A stretch of 27,813 nt of DNA, taken from positions 1 to 27,813 of the IMG/VR virus record IMGVR_UViG_3300040801_001333. The stretch is one strand, 5' to 3'. Source of the DNA: a virus. Shown piece by piece: positions 6,851-15,800 of this stretch. Numbering within the stretch: the first letter of the stretch is position 1; each line of letters begins with the position of its first letter. The notes beneath the pieces were generated by a model, which was not told the DNA's origin, made no database searches, and saw only the letters and a program-made list of their open reading frames with translations. The position numbers and the translations under genes are program-made.

Positions 6851-7927
6851 ATGGCAGGTATGAATTATTCGACTCAAGCGGGTCGTCACGAAAAATACAA
6901 GGGCCGAATTCTGGCCAAGGCTCAGCATCAGGAGATGCTAACCAAGTTGGGTGCTATGGACCCGTTTCCGCAGAACCAGTCGCAGCTGATCGAGTGGATG
7001 CGGTTTCTGCCTTACGGTGGCGTAGATAATGAGTTCATTGCAGCCGGCGGCGATGTGGACTTTATCTCGAAGCACATCATTCAAGAGGGTGTTACGCCTT
7101 CACCGGATTCGATCGCGTGGACTACGCTTTCGACGAGCCTTACGGAAATCGGTTGTCTGTACTCGTACACTAATCGGCTCAAGCACCTGCACGAAGAGGG
7201 TCAAGAGATTCCTCGGGAGATGGAAGATCAGGCTGCATCCCGCATTGCGCTGTGCCGGGAGATGATGATCTACGGGGAACTCAAGTCTTGTACCAATCGC
7301 TTCTTCGGAGGCACTGGTACGACTATCGAGACCGTTAATGGTCCGCCCACTCGGTCGATGTTCCAGAACATTTCTCGGGCGCTTCTGGGCAAGCACGCGA
7401 CTACCATTAATAAGATGCTCAAGTCTGGGGCAGCTTTTGGCATGCAATCCGTGAATGCCTCGTGGCCGGTCTACTGCCATACCGATATGGAGAAGACCTT
7501 CGAGAATATGCCTGGCTTTACTAAGGTGCAGGATTACGGTGGCGCGCAGCTGCTTGATCCCGATTACGAGATCGGTGCGATTGGTCGCTTCCGCATTATC
7601 GTTAATCCTATCCTGACTTACATGCCTGGTGCGGGCGCAGTGGTCGGGAGTGCAGTTAGTGGGTTTACCCCGAAGTCTGATGGCGGTACGAGCATCGACG
7701 TGTACCCGCTTATCATCGTGGGTAAGGGTAAGGGCGGCGGTGAGGCCTTTGGACAGGTTCCGCTGCGTGGGTTTGATTCGGTGCAGGCCAATCATTTCCC
7801 ACCTTCCGAGCGGTCTAAGGTTGACCCGTTGGGACAAAGGGGCTATGTTTCGGCGCAAACCTGGCAAGCACAGGCTATCCTGAATGATGATTGGATGGCG
7901 GTCTGCTTTGTAGGTACGGAGGCATAA
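6851..7927 (+). CDS. Major capsid protein, N4 gp56-like family
   Basis: A 358-aa protein with the features of the N4-gp56 family of major capsid proteins. The clearest is the C-terminal block KVDPLGQRGYVSAQTW... AQAILNDDWM (about 323-350), almost a family signature. Upstream are a central helix with TNRLKHLHEEG and the segment HTDMEKTFENMPGF in the axial-domain region. Proteins of this family have the HK97 fold and build the icosahedral shell. Length is in the normal range. The start at 6851 follows the scaffold stop by 2 nt, with AGG about 8 nt upstream. N4-type capsid proteins also occur in podoviruses unrelated to N4 itself, so this does not by itself place the phage in the N4 group. Confidence 0.93.
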   Translation: MAGMNYSTQAGRHEKYKGRILAKAQHQEMLTKLGAMDPFPQNQSQLIEWMRFLPYGGVDNEFIAAGGDVDFISKHIIQEGVTPSPDSIAWTTLSTSLTEIGCLYSYTNRLKHLHEEGQEIPREMEDQAASRIALCREMMIYGELKSCTNRFFGGTGTTIETVNGPPTRSMFQNISRALLGKHATTINKMLKSGAAFGMQSVNASWPVYCHTDMEKTFENMPGFTKVQDYGGAQLLDPDYEIGAIGRFRIIVNPILTYMPGAGAVVGSAVSGFTPKSDGGTSIDVYPLIIVGKGKGGGEAFGQVPLRGFDSVQANHFPPSERSKVDPLGQRGYVSAQTWQAQAILNDDWMAVCFVGTEA

Positions 7928-7930
7928 TCT

Positions 7931-8113
7931 ATGGCGATCTCTACTAAGGCCACCGCGAAGGAGCTGGAGCGGTTCATCTCTAATCCGGGGATGGAGATCC
8001 TCCTTCCGTGGATGGCTGCAATCACCGCGTCCCTTATTGCGTTGGCGGAGCAGGTCGATACCGACCGGGCCTCTGGCACTGACGCAGTAGATTCGCTTAC
8101 TGTTGAGGAATAA
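7931..8113 (+). CDS. Small protein downstream of the major capsid gene
   Basis: A 60-aa protein with GGAGG at 7918-7922, 8 nt before ATG 7931, one of the strongest ribosome binding sites in the window. It has a helical N-terminal half, a short hydrophobic run (LLPWMAAITASLIALAEQ, 25-42) and an acidic tail. The hydrophobic run is interrupted and may be an amphipathic helix rather than a membrane span. High expression together with the capsid protein is suggested by the binding site and position. Function unknown; a capsid accessory protein is possible. Confidence 0.65.
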   Translation: MAISTKATAKELERFISNPGMEILLPWMAAITASLIALAEQVDTDRASGTDAVDSLTVEE

Positions 8114-8115
8114 TC

Positions 8116-8466
8116 ATGGCTCTTGTTGAAAAGAAAGTTGATCCTATCATTGAGGGTCGTCGGTTTGCCTGGGGCACTCGCACCGGGACGCGAACTGCAG
8201 CGGACTTTACCGTTACTCTGGGGTTCCAGCCGACTCATATCCGGGTGGTTAACTTGACCTCTCGGGCAGAGGCGCTTTACATTGTGGAGCCAAATCTGGA
8301 CGGTGGCTCGAATGGAAAGGGCGTGCTTACGGTAGCTGCCGGTACGCGGACCTATGCGGATGTGGGTATCTCTCTTACGTCTGACGGCCTCGGGTTCGCA
8401 GTGGATGTTTCGGTTGCGACCCTTGAGTCTGACAACTGCGACCTCTATTGGGAAGCGAGTCAATAA
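8116..8466 (+). CDS. Probable capsid decoration or head-associated protein
   Basis: A 116-aa beta-rich protein with no signal or membrane segment, GAGG 7 nt upstream of ATG 8116. It alternates short hydrophobic strands and polar turns (FTVTLGFQPTHIRVVNLT, about 37-54). Proteins of this size and build directly after an N4-type capsid gene are usually virion proteins, and a single beta-sandwich that decorates the shell fits best. No catalytic motif is seen. The decoration role is inferred from position, size and fold type. Confidence 0.55.
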   Translation: MALVEKKVDPIIEGRRFAWGTRTGTRTAADFTVTLGFQPTHIRVVNLTSRAEALYIVEPNLDGGSNGKGVLTVAAGTRTYADVGISLTSDGLGFAVDVSVATLESDNCDLYWEASQ

Positions 8467-8477
8467 TCTCATCTCTG

Positions 8478-8508
8478 TATAATTAAAAGGGGAGGCTTTA
8501 GTCTCCCC
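8478..8508 (+). promoter_or_regulatory. TATAAT box and hairpin in the head-gene gap
   Basis: A perfect TATAAT lies at 8478-8483 but has no good -35 at 16-18 nt. Six bases downstream, 8489-8508 forms an 8-bp stem (GGGGAGGC / GTCTCCCC, one G-T pair, TTTA loop). No T-run follows, so it is not a standard intrinsic terminator. The ribosome binding site AGGAA (8509-8513) of the next gene abuts the hairpin. It may set mRNA level or stability, or control access to that site. Confidence 0.4.
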
Positions 8509-8521
8509 AGGAACTCCTCCA

Positions 8522-8980
8522 ATGCCAACATATACTAAGACGAATGAAGATCCTAGCCCGAAAAAGGATGTTTCGGTAGAACAGCCTGAAGAAGATTCCC
8601 TCGAAAGTCCTATTGCTACCGTGTCGGCTGAGGCCGCGGCGGATTACGCTCGTGACTTGGCCTTTATGGCTGAGCCGGTAGAGGTTATGGTGCTGGACTC
8701 TCATGACAAGAATGACAGCGCCCGGCTTGTCTCGATCTCGGTAAACGGGAAAAGTTATTATCTCTTACGGGGCAGCTGGACCACGGTTCCGAGGTTTGTA
8801 CTGCAAATCTTGGCCACGGCCAAGAAGGAATCTTGGAGTTTCGGCTACCGTAAGGCGGCAGATGGCGCTACGTTTGAGACCTCAAACTCGGCTCAGATCC
8901 TCCGTTATCCTCATCACTACCGGGACCAGAACCCGAAGGGCGCCGCGTGGTACGACTCTATTAAAGATCGGAGCTTCTAA
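8522..8980 (+). CDS. Conserved virion-type protein of unknown function
   Basis: A 152-aa protein with a disordered acidic/Pro-rich first 40 residues and a compact alpha/beta domain (about 60-152) ending in a striking aromatic block, ILRYPHHYRDQNPKGAAWYD. AGGAA 8 nt upstream of ATG 8522 supports the start. It sits between capsid accessory genes and adaptor genes, where head completion proteins are found. I do not recognise a named family. Stop and next start overlap by one base (TAATG at 8978-8982). Confidence 0.65.
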   Translation: MPTYTKTNEDPSPKKDVSVEQPEEDSLESPIATVSAEAAADYARDLAFMAEPVEVMVLDSHDKNDSARLVSISVNGKSYYLLRGSWTTVPRFVLQILATAKKESWSFGYRKAADGATFETSNSAQILRYPHHYRDQNPKGAAWYDSIKDRSF

Positions 8981-9630
8981 TGAATGTTGGGGATATGGTG
9001 CGGAAGATCCGCAGCTCATTGGGTGACACGGCTGAACCGTACCAGATCTCTACGGAGGAAATCTTTGATTGGTTGAATGAGGCGTACACTAGGATTCAGC
9101 TTGAGTCGACGCAGTGGCGCTTCTTTCATTATAGGGGCCTTTTAATCTCAGCGGTCCCTGATGTTTCGGGGTACTCACTTGCAGCTTTTAGGCAGGTTGA
9201 GGCGCAAGGTCTCTATGCTAAGCGGCCCGGCATGGTTGCGAGGTACCCAATCCTTACTAAGTCTTATGATTGGTGGCAGATGGAGAATCAGGTTAACTAC
9301 GTGCCTCAAGGGTTTCCTCATTATCTGATTCAGCTTCCGTCAGTAACCTCTTGGCTTATCCAACCGACTCCTACAGAACCTTGGGAAATTTATGGGGATG
9401 CTTGGTACGCTCCAGCGACCTTTGGATCTTTGGCAGATGAGCCCATTTGGGATGAGATCTATCATGATCTGGTTCGCCTCGAAGCACTGAAGATTGCGGC
9501 GGCGGAGTGGCCCAATGAGAAGGAGTCTCTGCAGATGATGGCGCGGGCGCAGGAGGGGCTGCTTCCAATGAAGCGCTCATTTTGTCGGCGTTACCTGGAA
9601 CCAGTTCAAGGTGCGAGGGCTATGTTATGA
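8980..9630 (+). CDS. Phage head-tail adaptor protein 1
   Basis: A 216-aa mostly helical protein. The N-terminal pattern, V..IR..LGDT.EPY.IS.EEI..WLNEAYT.IQ (1-40), is characteristic of phage adaptor proteins of the type described for podovirus-like tails (SU10-like adaptor family), which sit under the portal and connect it to the tail nozzle. A beta-rich middle insert contains many Trp, Tyr and Pro. The C-terminal helices carry HDLVRLEALKIAAAEWPNEKE, typical of these ring proteins. The next gene starts within its stop (ATGA, 9627-9630) and is a distant paralogue. Confidence 0.7.
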   Translation: MNVGDMVRKIRSSLGDTAEPYQISTEEIFDWLNEAYTRIQLESTQWRFFHYRGLLISAVPDVSGYSLAAFRQVEAQGLYAKRPGMVARYPILTKSYDWWQMENQVNYVPQGFPHYLIQLPSVTSWLIQPTPTEPWEIYGDAWYAPATFGSLADEPIWDEIYHDLVRLEALKIAAAEWPNEKESLQMMARAQEGLLPMKRSFCRRYLEPVQGARAML

Positions 9631-10343
9631 CTACCATGGAATTGATTGAGCTGGTTCGTCAGATTACAGATGACACAGTTGAGCCATATCTTTTAACGGA
9701 TGAGCAGATACGCCTAGCGTTAGCCAAAGCAGAAAGAGATTTTGCTTTAGCAACGCTGTCTAACTTTAAGTCAGAGTCTACTTCGATAACGGCTGCCACT
9801 CCGTGGGCAGTTGTTCCGGCTGGTATCTTCTTTGTTCGATCTGTTCTTTTAGAGGGTGCTCAACTTCGGGTTGTCAGTACTCACGAGATGGACTATGGGT
9901 TTTTTGATTTGGGTTCGGGTGAGGATTCCTCGCGTTGGTCGAAGTGGCGTGAAAAGACAGGTACGCCTAAATTTGTTATTGTAGATATGGGACCAGGTCA
10001 ACTCCGATTGGCCCCAGTTCCTTCTGTGGACGGTTCGCTTACTGTAGAGGGATTTTGTATTCCGGCGGCGCTAGATATAGCCGGTTCACCTACTATTCCA
10101 ACGGCGTTTCATGAGGCATTAAAGCTAGGTGCTGCTTTCCAGATTTACATGATGCAGGATACGGAGATCTTTAACGCAGAGCAGGCGGCACAGTTTCGCG
10201 CTCTTTGGGTGAATGAGATCGAAATGGCGCAACAAGTTTTGCAAACAGAGATTCGGGCGCAGTCACGTAGTATTGCTTTACCTCGGGGCTTTAGTGGACT
10301 AGGGGGTTCAGTTAGGGAGAGGGTGGAAAAGGTGGGGATGTAG
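9627..10343 (+). CDS. Phage head-tail adaptor protein 2
   Basis: A 238-aa protein starting at ATG 9627 in an ATGA overlap; an earlier start at 9582 in the same frame is less likely. Its first 40 residues match those of the preceding protein in pattern (LVRQITDDTVEPYLLTDEQI, then a helix), and it shares the layout helix, beta-rich middle (WAVVPAGIFFVRSVLL), C-terminal helices with HEALKLGAAFQIYM. It is probably a second adaptor ring or a tail-gateway protein. Codon use here is richer in A/T than in the first adaptor. After its stop comes the first of the two palindromes. Confidence 0.65.
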   Translation: MTTMELIELVRQITDDTVEPYLLTDEQIRLALAKAERDFALATLSNFKSESTSITAATPWAVVPAGIFFVRSVLLEGAQLRVVSTHEMDYGFFDLGSGEDSSRWSKWREKTGTPKFVIVDMGPGQLRLAPVPSVDGSLTVEGFCIPAALDIAGSPTIPTAFHEALKLGAAFQIYMMQDTEIFNAEQAAQFRALWVNEIEMAQQVLQTEIRAQSRSIALPRGFSGLGGSVRERVEKVGM

Positions 10344-10353
10344 GAAAGTGTAT

Positions 10354-10380
10354 GTACAAATGATCCTAGATCATTTGTAC
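10354..10380. repeat. Palindrome copy 1 (12-bp arms, 3-nt loop)
   Basis: GTACAAATGATC (10354-10365) and its exact reverse complement (10369-10380) flank CTA. The same arms occur at 27023-27033/27037-27047 in the only other gap of the tail region. No T-run follows, so a simple terminator is unlikely. Further in this 143-base gap are a smaller inverted repeat CCTAC-TT-GTAGG (10428-10439) and a weak promoter-like TATGAT (10451-10456) with no good -35. Confidence 0.85.
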
Positions 10381-10486
10381 TTACGATTCCCTATTAACCT
10401 TACTCCCTACCAGCTTCATCGAATACTCCTACTTGTAGGCAGCAATCTTATATGATACCATACGCCTAAAGCAGCCGAGAAATGAT

Positions 10487-10825
10487 ATGGCACCTGATTG
10501 GCTAAGACAAGAGCGCCGGAGCAGTCCATCAAGAGAAGAGGTCGAGGCACTGGTTGCACTTAATTTGCGGATTGTGGCTGAACAGGTGGAAGAGAATAAA
10601 TGTGAGTTAAGAGAGAATACTGAGCTTCTAACAAGGCTCCAATTTGAACTTAGCTCAATGAATCAGCTGTTGCAGGAACATAAGAAGTCTAGTGAAGAAA
10701 TGTTAGATTCTTTTAAGTTCCTGAAAAGGTTAAAGGCTTTTGGCTGGGGCGTGTTTATAATTCTGGCGGCCATACTGGCTTTTGCTAAAGATGGTCTTGA
10801 TATTATTCACCACTGGTTTAAGTAA
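10487..10825 (+). CDS. Coiled-coil membrane protein, C-terminal anchor
   Basis: A 112-aa protein: a charged, Glu-rich helix with heptad-like spacing (about 16-80), a basic patch (KFLKRLK, 77-83), one membrane segment (FGWGVFIILAAILAFA, about 85-100) and a short tail with His and Trp. No lipobox or N-terminal signal. The build resembles small phage membrane proteins annotated as putative holins or tail-anchored membrane proteins, but it stands at the head of the tail genes and its stop overlaps the next start (TAATG). It could be a second lysis or superinfection protein, or a membrane chaperone for tail assembly. The gene is A/T-rich compared with its neighbours. Start chosen at ATG 10487; the binding site (GAGA) is weak. 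Confidence 0.65.
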   Translation: MAPDWLRQERRSSPSREEVEALVALNLRIVAEQVEENKCELRENTELLTRLQFELSSMNQLLQEHKKSSEEMLDSFKFLKRLKAFGWGVFIILAAILAFAKDGLDIIHHWFK

Positions 10826-12084
10826 TGCCTAAAGAAGCTGCGCCCATTTTCAAATCTCCTCTTGGGGTCAACAATATAGACGACCCGAGGGCACCAGCTT
10901 TTCAGGATTCTTCTGTATTGACTAAGGCCCAGAATGTAGATTTAGACCGGAATGGTTTTGTCCGGCGGCGAGTTGGGCGAACGAAGTTTCTTGACTTAAC
11001 CTCAGCTCATTCGTTGTATGCTTCGGGGGATCGGCTGTTTCTGGTGGACAGTGGTACCCTTTATGAGGTTACCCCTGACTACACTCTGATACCTCTTGAC
11101 ACTGGACTTGGTCAGGCGCCGGTTAGTTACGCAGAGGTGGCTGGTCAGGTTTTCTATGCCAATGAAGCAAAGGTTGGTGTAGTTGGGGGTTTTTGGGGAA
11201 TCAGTACACCCTCTTCTCCACATTGCGTGGTTACGGTAGGCAATATGCCTCCGGGTCGGTATCTGGTGGCGGTAGTAGCGGTGCGGGGTGGGGTGGAGTC
11301 TGGTGCTCGTATGCCGTCTGTTGTGGAGTTATCAGCGGTAGGTGGGTTAGAGTTGCATGTGGCGGCTGTTGACTTAGGGGTGGATGCTCTTGCGGTATAC
11401 TGCTCCGAACCAAATGGGCAGGAACTGTATTTTCAGGGAGAATTTGCCACTACTAGCCCTATTCGTTTACAGCATATTGGTGTATCTACTGACCTCCTAA
11501 CAACATTAGGGCACTACCCGCCGCCGCCCGGCCAGCACATCGCGGCTTTCCGTGGTCTCATGCTTGTGGCTTCGGGCTCGGCGCTGTACTGGTCACAGCC
11601 CCTGGCCTACCATCACTTCCGAGTGCAGACCGATGTCCAGCTGTTCCCCGAGCGAATTGTCCTTCTGGCTGCTTTTGATGCTGGGTTCTTCGTTGCCACT
11701 GCTAGCCGGACTTATTGGGTCGCTGGCCAAGAGCCTGATGGATGGCAGCCCCAAGTCGTCGACACTCGGCGAGTTGCGGAAGGGGCAGCTTTGCGTATTC
11801 CCGCACAGAAGCTGCCAGGTTTGCAGTCTCAAGGCGAAGTGTCCGTATGGGCAACAGAAGATGGATTCGTTGCCGGACTTGCCAACGGCACTATCCAGCA
11901 TCTCACTGACGGACGCCTGGCCGTCGATGCTTACAAACAAGCCGCGTTTGCTTTTCGAGAAGAGGGTGGACTGCGGCAAATCCTTATGAGTCTACAGACG
12001 AAAGACTCAGACACGCGCTTTGGTGCAACAGACAGGGTGACCTGTCGAGTAATACGAGCAAATGAATCGACAGGAGAAGCCTGA
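10825..12084 (+). CDS. Tail nozzle/stabilisation-type protein
   Basis: A 419-aa beta-rich protein. The N-terminus has the pattern LGVNNIDDPRAPAF... AQNVDLDRNGFVRRRVGRTKF (about 13-55), typical of phage tail proteins that start with 'G-V-N-N', followed by a 'D-D-G-RRR-G' block and then propeller-like repeats (short strands ending in LYASGDRLFLVD, TLYEVT, VFYANEAK). These proteins close the podovirus tail channel below the adaptors. No enzyme motif is present. Base composition changes sharply near 11,515: the first half uses T/G-rich codons and the second half is distinctly G+C-rich, suggesting a recombination joint inside the gene. The stop overlaps the next ATG (12081-12084). Confidence 0.65.
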   Translation: MPKEAAPIFKSPLGVNNIDDPRAPAFQDSSVLTKAQNVDLDRNGFVRRRVGRTKFLDLTSAHSLYASGDRLFLVDSGTLYEVTPDYTLIPLDTGLGQAPVSYAEVAGQVFYANEAKVGVVGGFWGISTPSSPHCVVTVGNMPPGRYLVAVVAVRGGVESGARMPSVVELSAVGGLELHVAAVDLGVDALAVYCSEPNGQELYFQGEFATTSPIRLQHIGVSTDLLTTLGHYPPPPGQHIAAFRGLMLVASGSALYWSQPLAYHHFRVQTDVQLFPERIVLLAAFDAGFFVATASRTYWVAGQEPDGWQPQVVDTRRVAEGAALRIPAQKLPGLQSQGEVSVWATEDGFVAGLANGTIQHLTDGRLAVDAYKQAAFAFREEGGLRQILMSLQTKDSDTRFGATDRVTCRVIRANESTGEA

Positions 12085-12815
12085 TGAATGAGTTTAGTCT
12101 GACCAAGAACCCGGTTACCTCGCTTGTGCGAGACCTCCGCAAGGCGCTGACGGCCAACAAGTATGAGAAGGACGGCGCCCTGATCCATGTAGGCGGCGAC
12201 GTGAATATCAGCATGGGTGGTGTGTTCACCTCCTGGGTTCTCCGGCATCCTATCGTACAGCGCGCGATCGAGACCGGCGACCATGCTGCTGAGATGGCCG
12301 CTCGGGCGATTGTTAACACCGCCCACGATACCGGCTTCGTCAAGATGATGGAGAGCGCGGACCACAACCAGATCCCGGATGCCGGCATCAACTACATCCT
12401 GGATGTGATCTACGGTTCGACCAGTAAGAAGACCACCTGGTATCACGGCCCGTTTAAGAGCAATTGGTCGAGCTTCGCTTCTGCGCAGTCGAACTGGGCC
12501 GGCGCCGGCTCGGGGCCTCTGGCTACTGAGCTGGCCAACGCTGAGTACGACGAGGCCAACCGCCAGGCGGCAATCTTCGGCGATGCGGCCGCGTCCAAGT
12601 CACTCACGGCCTCAGCTGCGACCCGGTTCACCCTGGCAACGGGTGTCAGTGGGATCACTCTCTACGGCTCGACGCTGAACAGTTCCTCGACCGTGGCTTA
12701 CAACGCGACTGATCAGGTCTTGCTTGCTGCCGCTCAGTTCGGCTCGGCCAAGTCAGGCCTTGGCGCTGCGGACAAGATCGACATCGAATACGAGATCGTC
12801 GGCTCGAGCACCTGA
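12084..12815 (+). CDS. Conserved tail structural candidate
   Basis: A 243-aa protein. The N-terminal half contains GGDVNISMGGVFTSWV (about 38-53) and the unusual block NYILDVIYGSTSKKTTWYHG (about 102-121). The rest is Ala-rich helix (residues 130-175) and then beta strands with many Ser/Thr. It is part of the overlapping tail operon, 3 nt before the CAP-domain gene. I do not recognise a named family; a minor virion protein is inferred from position and composition. High G+C and C-ending codons contrast with the genes before 11.5 kb. Confidence 0.55.
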   Translation: MNEFSLTKNPVTSLVRDLRKALTANKYEKDGALIHVGGDVNISMGGVFTSWVLRHPIVQRAIETGDHAAEMAARAIVNTAHDTGFVKMMESADHNQIPDAGINYILDVIYGSTSKKTTWYHGPFKSNWSSFASAQSNWAGAGSGPLATELANAEYDEANRQAAIFGDAAASKSLTASAATRFTLATGVSGITLYGSTLNSSSTVAYNATDQVLLAAAQFGSAKSGLGAADKIDIEYEIVGSST

Positions 12816-12818
12816 ACC

Positions 12819-15800
12819 ATGGCTGGCCGCTACATCGGGCCGATGAACGAGTACCCTCGCGGCCCGGTGACTCGAACAGCTCCTATGCGGGGACGAGTGC
12901 AAGTGCTCGTCCAGCGGCTGCTCGACCGTATGAAGATGGGCGGCTTTAAGGTGTTGTCGGGCACTGAGGTTCAGGCCGACGGCTCGGTCATTGTGGTCTG
13001 GGCGCAGATGAACGGGCTGCACCCGGTGGTGAAGACTCAGGTGTTTGCGCCGAGTCCGACGAAGCGGATTCTGCAGCCGAAGCTTCCTTCTGTCTGGGTG
13101 GCACCCTTTGTCTGGGAGCCCGAAGGTTTTGTCATTACTCCTCGCTCCAAATCACTCGCCACGCAAGGGTGGGGCATGCCGCGCCTCACCATGCAGTATG
13201 ACGCGAGCAAAGTGGATCTCAAAGAGCGCTACGCTCTGCGTCCGGTGGACGAACAACAAGCAGCCAAGGAGAGAGAGGAAGCAATTCAAGCAGTGCAGGG
13301 GGATGACGAAGCAGTAGCGTTAGCTGAAGTAGCACTGTACCAAGGGCGAGGCACTGCCTATAACAGCCACCACTATAACGAGTTGGAAGGGGACGGAGCT
13401 GAGAAGAAAGTATTTATCAACCAATTTCGAGGTAACAAAAAGCCTGAAGTGTTATTCGAGGTTCTGCTAGCTCAGCTAGTAGACGGTGAGATAGTGTCCC
13501 CCAGCCAAGCAGAGCACCTGCGTCGGAAAATGACCCCAACGACATGGCCGCTCTTCTTTGGCGATGGAGACCTGCTAGTCGTTCGGGCGTCTCATCCAGA
13601 CGGTGTTTCGACGCTTTTTGGATGGCAGTTCGAGCAAACCCTAGACAACCCAGAAGAGCAAGAACCATGGGAGCGAGGGGCTAAAGTGCCACGACAGCAG
13701 GTTAGGCGGGAGGCTGAGTTTGACAGATCAATCAGGTTGATCGAGGAACTTCCTGTATCAGATACTTGGTTTTGTCATTGGCCTAAAGAGTCACCTTATA
13801 CTGACCCTTTTCGACTGGAGTTGTTCCGGCTAGTTAACGAAGCACGGGCCGCTGCGGATCGCCCGCCTTTATGCTTCCCAACTGACCCAGCGAGTGTGTC
13901 TGCCGAACTAACACTGGTGCAGATGCAGAAACACCGCACCATGGCGCATAACTCTGAACGCTACGACTATAGGTATCGTGGTCTGTTTTCTCGCGCAAGC
14001 ATGGATGGGATGCCTTCGGGTTTTGGCGAGAATCTTATCGGTGGTCTACGGTTGACTGAGGAGGACCGAGAAGGGATTGATGCAGACACCCCGTATGCTA
14101 ATGAGTTAGCTTTAGCCACTAAGGCCAACCAGATATGGACAAACTCTCCTGGTCATTACGCAAACATGATTGCGGAATGGAACAGGGCCGAGTATTCACC
14201 CATACATCCTTTTCAATCTGCAAGAAGTGGCGAACTGCGTCTTACAAAAGGGCCAGCGCTTTTCCGTTATGTAGGTCCGCCCAACAATCAATGGACTGAG
14301 ACTGAGTATGACCCGGAGATTTCGGGGATAAGTGCAGTGGAGCATTTTTTTGCGACTCGTGATTTTCAATCACTTTGTGGGCAGATGTCTTGGGAAAGCG
14401 GAACGGGCGAGGTTGTGTCTTGGATGACGGATCGCCCTTTCAGATACGCACTGATCAGAACGCGCCCTTCTGTTTTCTTCAAGCATCCAGAATGGGATAC
14501 CCCCTCGAATCACGAGCTTGCGACCGAGATACAGTTTATGGCCCAGTTCTGGGTTTTCTATCGAGGGCGGGGGGTCCGCTTTGCTGATAATTTTCGTGTT
14601 ATGGGCGCCGCTATTTGTGGAAAGGAGTTGCGAGCAGCGCTGTACGACACATTAAAACATGAGATAGTGCTCGTTTCTTCTCCTTTGGCGGTCACCTACG
14701 AAGAGACAGACGAGAGTGACATAGAAGAAGCTGCGGTTGACATAACCATACTGACCCGTTACCGCTTGACGAGCAATGACTATGCCGTTTCTTTCGCTCA
14801 TTTTTCGCAGGATGGGTCTAAGTGTGTTTTCCCTGTCGTCTCTGGAGGGTCAGGAGTTAATCGTAAGTTTGGTATAGTCAATGAGACGAAGAAAGAGGCT
14901 TATCTTTCGTGGGTAAAAATAGGAGGGCACAACTTTGCCACCTACTCCTATAACCCTACTTACGGATCAACGAACCCTCCGGCCGAGCATGATGCAACAT
15001 GGAGTCAGATTAGGCATGTAGTGCTGGAAGAAGCCGGGGGTACGGTTGTTTCCCAATTCGAGCCCGAGTGTCAGCGAGATGTTTTTAACGGGAAGTATAA
15101 TTACTCGTTCAGTGGGCAGGGGAATATCTATGCCGATTATGTCGACAACCGGCTTGTCTTTGCACATGTAACGCTTGAGTTTGACACAAAAAGCCATGTC
15201 ATGGAAAAGACCTTGCACTGGCCTGGCGGGTCTCTTGTCGTACAGAAATCAGACATCGCCTATTTTACGCTTGATAGAGCAGCAGAGATAGAGTATCGGC
15301 TTGTCGAGCTATTACATTTCGACCTCCGGCACCCTGAAGATATAACCTACTCCGAGCTAGATTCTTCTGGTTATCCCAAAGGAGAGGGAAGGTACCGCAC
15401 CCCCGTAGAGCGAAAACTGTATGTGCGTGGCGAGCATGTGTGGACTTCCGCGCCTACCCCGCGCCATATCGATTCAGAATCGTTCGGTTCGGTGCGTAAT
15501 GTAAAGTTTGATGACTATAAATTCTCAGCGGAGGCTCCAAAGGCATACATGCGCCAACTACAGACCGCTGGCGGAGGAATGTACTTTGGTCGATTCTTAT
15601 CTTTAGGTTGGCATCAAGCGGCGCTGCTAGGTGAGTTGAATGTTTATGGGGCCTTTATCGCAACCTGGTGGTCACAAAGTGGTTACGAGCGCAAAGGGTT
15701 GCTGGATGAGTTTTGGCACGCCGATCGTATGGGCTTCACAGCATTGGATGAAGTGGCCCAGAACGGGCTGTATGATAAGGGTGATCACGGGGTAATAGGA

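Noticed and set aside
7100-7867. 255-aa antisense frame opposite the major capsid gene
   Set aside because: The sense frame is a clear capsid protein; the antisense product has no domain pattern and no start signal.
8489-8508. Intrinsic terminator after the decoration-type gene
   Set aside because: The stem is good but no T-run follows; a ribosome binding site begins at once. Kept only as a regulatory hairpin.
10354-10380. Palindrome as a Rho-independent terminator
   Set aside because: The stem is A/T-rich and no T-tract follows either copy.
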